From Chlamydiota bacterium (GTDB lineage: Bacteria; Chlamydiota; Chlamydiia; Chlamydiales; SM23-39), in contig JAJFMM010000083.1 in the NCBI GenBank assembly GCA_021772165.1, forward strand, positions 1 through 8,537: a DNA stretch of 8,537 nt, read 5' to 3'. Of the stretch, positions 6,001 to 8,537 are shown in pieces. Every line of letters begins with the position of its first letter. Position 1 is the first letter of the stretch. The position numbers were made by a program, and so were the translations under genes. Below the pieces are notes generated by a model, which saw nothing but the letters and a program-made list of their open reading frames with translations, was not told where the DNA came from and did no database searches.

Positions 6001-7898
6001 GCTGCAACGTCAGCAGCTGCAAGCGCCGGTTTTAGTGTATTCGTTTCATACGCAGTTTTTGCAGCTGGCAGCGCAGATTCACATGTAGCGCGAAGTTCCT
6101 GAAGCGCCTGAAACTTTTCGGTCAGTTGAGAGTATACCTGAGCTGCATTCGGAGCGTCTGGGTTATAGGTCTGAAGCAATGCATTATAGTCGCTGAGGTC
6201 TTGTGTAAATGCCGCTATATGGGATGAAATATTCTTATTGTAATAATCCGTTTCTGCTGCAGTCATATCGCTTTGCAGCTTAGGAAATTGCTTAAACAGA
6301 TCCCCCACCAGCTTTTTTGCAAAGGCTGAATCTGTTCCCAGTTGAAAATCAGAAAACGTTACAGATGGACTCCCTTTATAATAATAGAATCCAATGTTAT
6401 CAGTATCGGCCGGCACGTAATCCGCGGGCACTTTAAAACTGATCTGAGCTTTTCCGCCTGCACCAAGAGTCTCTACAACCGGGACCGCAACTCCACCGAG
6501 ATTAACACTGACTAGATTCTTCGGATCCAGGCCTTTAGGATCACCCGTATAGTTGAATTCAAAACTGTATGACGTCCCCGCGACCAGAGTGTCAGCTAAT
6601 TGATTGAGAAGGAAAGAGGGTTTAGCATTCGTATCAGATTTTGTAATATCCAGACCTTGGCCTGGCACCGTGGTATTGATCTTGGTATTGCTCGGATCTA
6701 TTGCCCACTGAGCAGCTGGCAGGGGTGTGACTTGATCGTCTGGCATAGGAGGCTTAGGAGCCGTCGCCTGACCTTCTTGAGACTTGAGTAGATCCTGCAA
6801 TGCTGAGGCTTCATCACCTCTGCCACCTTTTTCAAACTGTTGCCTACTTTGCGGATCCAAAAAGCTCGCTAAGAACTGGTTGCCAATTAAATGAGCTTTT
6901 GTCGCGAGAGTGAACTCTGCATTCGACTCTGCAGCAGATTCGTGAGATTTACCTGCTGCGCCTCTAGCACCTGGCGGTTGCTGAGCTGCTGCTTGCTGAG
7001 CCGCAGCTTCTCTATCTGCCTCTTCCACAGCTTGTTCATCTGCTGAAGGAGTAGCATCTTTTTTTGCTTTAGAAGCTCCTTTTTCACTATCCATCAACGT
7101 AGTCGTGATGGGAACAGGAGGTTCTTTGGGGCGCTTCGGCAACATTTGCAGTAGAAGCATCTGCAACTGTTGAGCAATGTCTTGTGTGAGTTGCTCTACA
7201 GTAGAACCTTTGCTTTGCACATGCGCATTGACTTGAGGATCTTGCTCTAGTTTCTGACCAAAAGCATCACCTTTGGCTTTAACCTCACTGATCAGTTTAC
7301 TTTCCAGGGCGTTAATATTCTTTAAGGCGCTCTGCAATTTGGTGTAGGTGGTACTAGCAGAGGGACTTTTAGGGTCATAGCCTTTTGCCATCGCTTTGTA
7401 GTCATCTACTGCCTTGCCAATTTTTTGGATATCCTGCTGTGTGATTGTACTATCAGCCCCTTCCTTTAGGTCGGGAAACTCCTTAAAGAGATCATTGATC
7501 AGATCTGTCGTATCTACGGGCGCGGACTCACCCATCTTGAAATCAGACATGCTCACTGAAGCAGGCGCGTTCTGCCCCAGAGAAATATTGATTGAATCAC
7601 TAGACTGCGGAGTATAACCAGCAGGCACTTGGAACTTAAGCGTCACGGTGCCATCCGTTCCTAGTATTTTCGTTACGGGGACTGGTTTTCCACCCAACTG
7701 GATATCAGGCTCAATGCCGGAAGGATGGTCGCATGAAAATTGAAATGAATAGGTTTTTCCAGATTCTAGATGTTCCAGATCAGATGGGTGATAGGAAACT
7801 TGTGGTTGCTTAGCATTGAGTGTGTGTGCCCCATCTTGACTTTGAGCACTATCTGACCACTGACTACCAGAATCGGAAATCGGATTTAAATTGTCCAC
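30..7898 (-). CDS. Giant modular repeat protein with beta-sandwich domains and an interrupted GH16-like domain
   Basis: A 2622-residue protein that I do not recognise as a named gene. The start is GTG at 7898: AGGGG lies 7 nt upstream, an in-frame TAA lies further upstream, and the next in-frame ATG is at about residue 117. Domains seen: hydrophilic N-terminus (1-27); duplicated beta-sandwich plus helical modules (28-255, 424-668); low-complexity Ala/Gln/Lys linker (about 265-330); helical region (about 700-810); two more beta-sandwiches (818-912, 981-1138); GH16-like ConA fold (about 1176-1530) with EFDCE at 1385-1389; Gly/Pro hinge (1530-1573); 13 helical repeats (1574-2622). There is no signal peptide, no transmembrane helix and only about six cysteines. 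Glycan binding or cleavage is inferred from the beta-sandwich and GH16-like features. Export, if any, would need a signal-peptide-independent route such as type III secretion; nothing here proves that. The reading frame is certain; the function is tentative. Confidence 0.95.
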   Translation of the reverse strand: MDNLNPISDSGSQWSDSAQSQDGAHTLNAKQPQVSYHPSDLEHLESGKTYSFQFSCDHPSGIEPDIQLGGKPVPVTKILGTDGTVTLKFQVPAGYTPQSSDSINISLGQNAPASVSMSDFKMGESAPVDTTDLINDLFKEFPDLKEGADSTITQQDIQKIGKAVDDYKAMAKGYDPKSPSASTTYTKLQSALKNINALESKLISEVKAKGDAFGQKLEQDPQVNAHVQSKGSTVEQLTQDIAQQLQMLLLQMLPKRPKEPPVPITTTLMDSEKGASKAKKDATPSADEQAVEEADREAAAQQAAAQQPPGARGAAGKSHESAAESNAEFTLATKAHLIGNQFLASFLDPQSRQQFEKGGRGDEASALQDLLKSQEGQATAPKPPMPDDQVTPLPAAQWAIDPSNTKINTTVPGQGLDITKSDTNAKPSFLLNQLADTLVAGTSYSFEFNYTGDPKGLDPKNLVSVNLGGVAVPVVETLGAGGKAQISFKVPADYVPADTDNIGFYYYKGSPSVTFSDFQLGTDSAFAKKLVGDLFKQFPKLQSDMTAAETDYYNKNISSHIAAFTQDLSDYNALLQTYNPDAPNAAQVYSQLTEKFQALQELRATCESALPAAKTAYETNTLKPALAAADVAAYLKSNFTPEQIAGLPDLITNQIFSSDVEGKIPALPKAADAPPAPTVTGSGSMMSDDQEASALALDNVTSPLLKKSASDYQADLAKYTSDPTTYTWADLKTDHDQIYSSLIKNLHDVIAGATGRPIANIANGYDQNHATEYAEHLTQLLPLAQKQLGIPITQVVLPPIPALTPAEELLKNPNPAVGSSETVPTVAGNWYLVSGDVTGASAEPGKGHGGAFSIEGAVDVAGNPFAISSDEIDEAGPHRRYYWVKATGPSIKLGYAGTAGQTLFQNMKVRDLSHLSATKDPTSGEYTFGPVSSGAPAIDPSTPEGAAEAMAYSQLACPPISLSGDPDAGWYPQVNHKLQPGDNLFDGDISIKKNEDQAPLKNSGHPYWYLDPVADKNDKIVNGPNGAHGIQIAPGGGPTANGWVQIPAADYQVSVDVYVPPGGTGNIQLVFSAKGLVANIKGAVTDQTFTGLKPGMHHLTMSIPSSDFPADGTMSQPAIQIMNKGDSTATAFNTTLVPTGAGASDVYSKINSINPYNTDRSWPGTTDDFTKSPISSNWAIALTGNQMFATDPKDVKQTKDGLEISSNLTTMGKWDPKAKEWGSVFDDGGVISTQTVDPTRVPFSYSATFQTDGCTPAGNVTIDNSPPATDLTAFNALLASWAKDLAPSCHPLFVAQLQKDMSGKSVGDVIAAIKALATSADLAGIYTKYSGIQLDDVKSLYKSLGISNPPYPAYNPTIAFWTYGESQKGPDSPQTHASGSDPITEFDCEMGSDSVDGHPSPAADGMVYMRPGSYIGFEAFGHNEVGLPDDKGGTGEFVKMPDLWKSKDVFKISMTGDRDPKTGNLILIRTLYDQTTNKTYVLATQDLGKGPFSPMRVEFGLENPNWNQRGQQTPGGNAKIILKNMNVTEGPVPTPKNPIPVSNMDYTWWTPGGGGGLAYTPFPGSVPVPPATTISDVQKFLDAWKTVNAGTMAFAADIEKYITSLGAGATMAQLQTWMTGLADKPYSSYAGLTFPDMRAMYIALGVTTAAPAAPTPSLSDIKSYFTSWGADAGAKAFAADILKEIGTLGADDNVTQLQVWIAELGDLKTKYPTITDADIKEIYTELQKTEPAPPPPTPTLADMKTYFSSWPPAGGDAGAKALAADIVAEINTLGSSGTVAQLQKWMTDQGADPYTNAKYAGLTLADMTAIYTEMGITTAVPQPPTPGDLTALENVLKGWETTASATPEESQAAQQILHLISTDPGWKTFAQVKAAILALGANIYTQPNYPNMSQPDVQKIYDALGITTPKAPAAPAPILKTIEDQLNAWKTSGTAAQKQLATTLLAKIGTDPSWKTLAQVQTAITGMGASIYDQSPANPQFINSEDVQLLYADLGITTLPPDLNDPLDALMKTWSSGTVAEEAVASDLSSMTNILAMQKKISDLGAGIYTTYAGPPPLTKADVTALYSALYIHATVPNPPTTPLQTFENDLATWKASGTDGEKAFANGFSIPAGSTLAQVQASITALGQGIYTKFAPGLTQADVQKIYTDLTMSNPPAPPTNPLAKIATDLQQWSARSGATQPEKDFIKDLESKITSLGPTGTLADFQSWLKLQYPTAFTKYKGLTNTDMDFVYKEAQLASPRMPQIVSNLEGWTATSEGGKKLEAAMLEKAKALVASGGYLPDLQSWLSSNYASFGASDSDLAILFKEVELPAPAPSGDLAKIATDLDGWAKTPAELAFTTAIKGEITKLGAGGTVAELQSWLKLQYPTAFTTYKGLTNTDMDFVYKEAQLPSPRMPQIVSNLEGWTATSDGGKKLEAAMLAKAEALVTSGGYLPDLQAWFSSNYASFVASASDLAILIKEVELPPPTPSGDLAKFATDLDGWAKTPAEKAFTDAIKAEITKLGTGGTVAQLQSWLKLQYPTAFTTYKGLTNTDMDFVYKEAQLASPRLPQVVSNLEGWTAASSGGKLLEAAMLLKTRALITSGGYLPDLQQWFMSNYASFAASGPDLAILFKEIEEKQPT
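33..479 (-). repeat. A+B pair 3, terminal copy
   Basis: Residues 2474-2622, 149 codons followed by TAG. It keeps all motifs of the pair, but half B has drifted: LLEAAMLLKTRALI replaces the KKLEAAMLAKAEALV type. The Pro-rich linker is replaced by a charged end, EEKQPT. The upstream paralog ends the same way (EEKPPS), so this is the family's common C-terminus. Confidence 0.9.
480..938 (-). repeat. A+B pair 2 of the near-identical terminal repeats
   Basis: Residues 2321-2473, exactly 153 codons (459 bp), so gain or loss of one copy keeps the frame. Half A contains LAKIATDLDGW and GLTNTDMDFVYKEAQ; half B contains NLEGWTATSDGG and YLPDLQAWFSSNY. It ends with the linker ELPPPTPSGD. It is the copy most like the visible part of the upstream paralog, with about 11 differences before the tail. 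Confidence 0.9.
939..1409 (-). repeat. A+B pair 1 of the near-identical terminal repeats
   Basis: Residues 2164-2320, 157 codons. Half A is LAKIATDLQQW through DFVYKEAQ; half B begins about RMPQIVSNLEGW and ends with the linker ELPAPAPSGD. It is four codons longer than pair 2, all within the first helices of half A, which here resemble the single units upstream. The nucleotide sequence aligns to pair 2 at a 459-bp offset from about 950 to 1270. Confidence 0.9.
1778..1786 (-). other. A9 homopolymer tract inside the coding frame
   Basis: Coding strand ATG CAA AAA AAA ATC at residues 2037-2041, inside repeat unit R7. Adding one A gives a TGA within a few codons; losing one A gives a TGA about 20 codons later. 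Either slip would remove the last part of R7, R8 and all three A+B pairs while leaving everything upstream intact. The tract is seen directly; slippage is not shown. Confidence 0.6.
3309..4373 (-). other. GH16-like concanavalin-A domain with intact ExDxE motif, split by a repeat unit
   Basis: Residues 1176-1530. The order of motifs follows glycoside hydrolase family 16: GLEISS (1201), GGVIST (1228), FSYSATFQTDG (1243), then an inserted unit, then IAFWTYGE (1358) and ITEFDCEMGSD (1383). In GH16 the ExDxE strand carries the nucleophile and the acid/base; here these would be E1385 and E1389, with D1387 between. The spacing matches the licheninase/xyloglucan-endotransglycosylase form rather than the ExDxxE laminarinase form. 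Later strands include PMRVEFGLENPNWN and AKIILKNMNV. The usual W-x-x-D-G strand after the active site is not obvious, so a non-catalytic lectin is possible. The substrate is unknown. Confidence 0.55.
3849..4103 (-). repeat. Single helical repeat unit (R1) inserted inside the GH16-like domain
   Basis: Residues 1266-1350. The segment has the full repeat signature: an opening DLTAFNALLASW, close to DLTALENVLKGW of unit R5, then a second helix, SVGDVIAAIKAL, IYTKYSGIQLDDVKSLYKSLGI and a closing SNPP linker like the SNPPAPP linker of unit R8. It sits between the FSYSATFQTDG strand and the IAFWTYGE strand, which are joined by a short loop in ordinary GH16 proteins. This looks like a repeat unit transposed into a surface loop. 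Confidence 0.75.
4485..4958 (-). other. Beta-sandwich domain 4 (CBM-like)
   Basis: Residues 981-1138. It opens with NLFDGDISI followed by an aromatic YWYL segment, resembling the N-L-x-x-G-D-F/I opening followed by Trp found in several carbohydrate-binding modules such as the CBM4/9/22 type. It continues with GIQIAPGGG, YQVSVDVYVPP, IQLVFSAKG, HHLTMSIP and AIQIMNKG strands. It lies directly upstream of the GH16-like domain, where accessory glycan-binding modules are usual in secreted glycanases. A profile search of this segment is needed to confirm the family. Confidence 0.45.
5163..5447 (-). other. Beta-sandwich domain 3 (carbohydrate-binding-like)
   Basis: Residues 818-912. Strand-like segments GNWYLVSGDV, AFSIEG, YYWVKATG, IKLGYAG and a closing LFQNMKVRDL give the layout of a jelly-roll, galactose-binding-like domain, in which the last strand carries the F-x-N/D-V-x-V type ending. 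It follows a helical region and a Pro-rich linker (LPPIPALTP). It is clearly different from the two N-terminal modules. No ligand-binding residues can be assigned by eye, so the fold assignment is moderate and the function is an inference. Confidence 0.45.
5895..6629 (-). repeat. N-terminal module copy 2 (beta-sandwich plus helical bundle)
   Basis: Residues 424-668. Each landmark of copy 1 returns in order: SYSFEF, NLGGVAVPV, ISFKVPADY, SVTFSDFQLG, LVGDLFKQFPKL and a YNPDAPNA turn between helices. Even the entry sequence is shared (LNAKQP in copy 1, TNAKPS in copy 2). Copy 2 has a few extra residues in the loop before the LGG strand. The helical half is rich in Ala, Gln and Leu and resembles a long antiparallel helical bundle. 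The copies have diverged far more than the C-terminal repeats, so this duplication is much older. Confidence 0.8.
7134..7817 (-). repeat. N-terminal module copy 1 (beta-sandwich plus helical bundle)
   Basis: Residues 28-255. The first part (to about 123) has alternating hydrophobic strands with landmarks TYSFQF, QLGGKPVPV, LKFQVPAGY and a closing SVSMSDFKMG, the kind of final strand seen in jelly-roll carbohydrate-binding domains. It continues into an amphipathic helical region beginning with LINDLFKEFPDL and containing a YDPKSPSA turn. The same order of motifs recurs in residues 424-668, so this is an ancient in-frame internal duplication. The carbohydrate-binding fold is inferred from the pattern only. 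Confidence 0.8.
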
Positions 7899-7905
7899 GC
7901 GCGAA

Positions 7906-7912
7906 CCCCTTT
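7906..7912 (-). promoter_or_regulatory. Shine-Dalgarno site that fixes the GTG start
   Basis: On the minus strand, AAAGGGG lies 7 nt upstream of the GTG at 7898. This supports GTG as the initiator, since no ATG is in frame for more than 100 codons. Confidence 0.8.
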
Positions 7913-7933
7913 TTTTCTCAAAATAAGAATTCA

Positions 7934-7961
7934 GTAATAAAAAACAAACAATTTAAATCAA
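7934..7961 (-). promoter_or_regulatory. Candidate sigma70-type promoter of the giant gene
   Basis: On the minus strand TTGATT (7961-7956) and TATTAC (7939-7934) are separated by 16 bp, each matching four of six consensus bases. A transcript would start near 7927, giving a leader of about 30 nt that includes the ribosome-binding site. The spacer is AT-rich and other pairings are possible, so this is only a candidate. Confidence 0.3.
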
Positions 7962-8035
7962 ATAAGCGTGTAGAACTTGGGTACATGAAAAAACCCAGGC
8001 TGTAAAAACCTCACGCACGTCCATTTTAAACAGCA

Positions 8036-8059
8036 AAAGATCCCCGCTTGGAGATCTTT
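8036..8059 (-). terminator. Rho-independent terminator of the upstream paralog
   Basis: Read on the minus strand, AAAGATCTCC and GGGGATCTTT form a 10-bp stem with one G-U wobble around an AAGC loop, followed by TTTTGCTGTTT. It begins 14 nt after the paralog's TAG. The opposite strand would carry a C-A mismatch, which favours a minus-strand function. It implies that the giant gene is transcribed from its own promoter. Confidence 0.75.
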
Positions 8060-8073
8060 ATAAACTAACCTCT

Positions 8074-8537
8074 CTATGACGGTGGTTTTTCCTCAACTTC
8101 TTTAAAGAGTATGGCGAGGTCTGGGCCTGATGCGGCGAAGCTCGCATAGTTGCTCATGAACCAAGCCTGAAGATCTGGAAGGTAACCTCCGCTAGTAACG
8201 AGAGCTTTGGCTTTTTCCAGCATAGCTGCTTCTAATTTCTTACCACCATCAGATATCGCAGTCCACCCCTCTAAGTTCGACACAATTTGAGGCATCCTAG
8301 GACTTGGTAGTTGAGCTTCTTTATAGACAAAGTCCATATCCGTATTCGTCAACCCTTTGTAGGTCGTGAACGCAGTTGGATATTGAAGCTTCAACCAGCT
8401 CTGAAGCTGTGCTACTGTGCCTCCAGCTCCAAGCTTTGTAATTTCAGCTTTGATCGCGGCTGTAAAAGCCAGTTCAGCCGGAGTCTTAGCCCAGCCATCC
8501 AGATCCGTTGCGATCTTTGCAAGATCTCCTGAGGGTG
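8074..8537 (-). CDS. C-terminal end of an upstream paralog (partial, runs off the right edge)
   Basis: An open frame enters at the right edge and ends at TAG (8076-8074), giving 153 complete codons. The visible part is one A+B pair of the helical repeat: half A has the LDGW, TVAQLQSW and GLTNTDMDFVYKEA motifs, half B has NLEGW, YLPDLQAWF and SDLAILFKE-like motifs. It aligns without gaps to the last unit of the giant gene at a fixed 8044-bp offset, with about 18 differences in 153 residues by eye (about 88% identity). An apparent TTG-initiated 106-codon reading frame inside it is an artefact, because the frame stays open to the window edge with unbroken homology. It is most likely the end of another large protein of the same family. 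Its N-terminal domains are not visible, so they are unknown. Confidence 0.93.
   Translation of the reverse strand, partial: PSGDLAKIATDLDGWAKTPAELAFTAAIKAEITKLGAGGTVAQLQSWLKLQYPTAFTTYKGLTNTDMDFVYKEAQLPSPRMPQIVSNLEGWTAISDGGKKLEAAMLEKAKALVTSGGYLPDLQAWFMSNYASFAASGPDLAILFKEVEEKPPS

Noticed and set aside
6887..7087. 66-codon minus-strand open frame with a coiled-coil-like, Lys/Leu/Gln-rich product
   Set aside because: It is an out-of-frame reading of the Ala/Gln/Lys low-complexity linker of the giant gene. The biased codons produce the apparent coiled coil.
7973..8000. Hairpin-like inverted repeat CCTGGGT/ACCCAAG in the spacer
   Set aside because: Only five contiguous base pairs, then a mismatch, with a 10-base loop and no clean T-run. 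It is much weaker than the terminator at 8036-8059.
7820..8005. 61-codon plus-strand open frame spanning the giant gene's start and the spacer
   Set aside because: It overlaps the supported ribosome-binding site and N-terminus on the other strand, and has no start signal or recognisable product.

Overview
The window is almost entirely one giant minus-strand gene (7898 to 30, 2622 codons, roughly 280 kDa). Upstream of it, the 3' end of a second minus-strand gene of the same family enters from the right edge (8537 to 8074). Both genes read right to left. The host is clearly bacterial: there is a Shine-Dalgarno-preceded GTG start and a rho-independent terminator, and the base composition is moderate with an AT-rich spacer. 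I cannot name the organism. A very large signal-less modular protein with tandem paralogs would suit an intracellular or host-associated bacterium, for example a Chlamydiae-like lineage, but that is only a guess.

Layout, right to left. (1) 8537-8074: one complete 149-residue C-terminal repeat unit of the upstream paralog, ending in TAG. (2) 8073-7899: a 175-bp spacer with a good intrinsic terminator for the paralog, a weak candidate promoter and a clear ribosome-binding site. (3) 7898-30: the giant gene. Its protein starts with a hydrophilic, Ser/Asn/Gln-rich N-terminus without a signal peptide. Next come two copies of a beta-sandwich plus helical-bundle module (residues 28-255 and 424-668), separated by a low-complexity Ala/Gln/Lys linker. 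A helical stretch (about 700-810) and two more beta-sandwich, carbohydrate-binding-like domains (818-912 and 981-1138) follow. A concanavalin-A-like/GH16-like domain (about 1176-1530) retains an ExDxE motif (E1385, D1387, E1389) and is interrupted by one helical repeat unit (1266-1350). A Gly/Pro hinge leads into a C-terminal array of 13 more helical units (1574-2622). The last six units form three A+B pairs with about 90% protein identity between neighbouring copies.

The two genes look like independently transcribed tandem paralogs, with terminator and promoter between them, that exchange sequence through their repeated 3' ends. The working model is a large glycan-binding, possibly glycan-cleaving, protein family with a recombination-prone beads-on-a-string tail. 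The helical repeat family is not one I recognise, and it is the main candidate for something undescribed.
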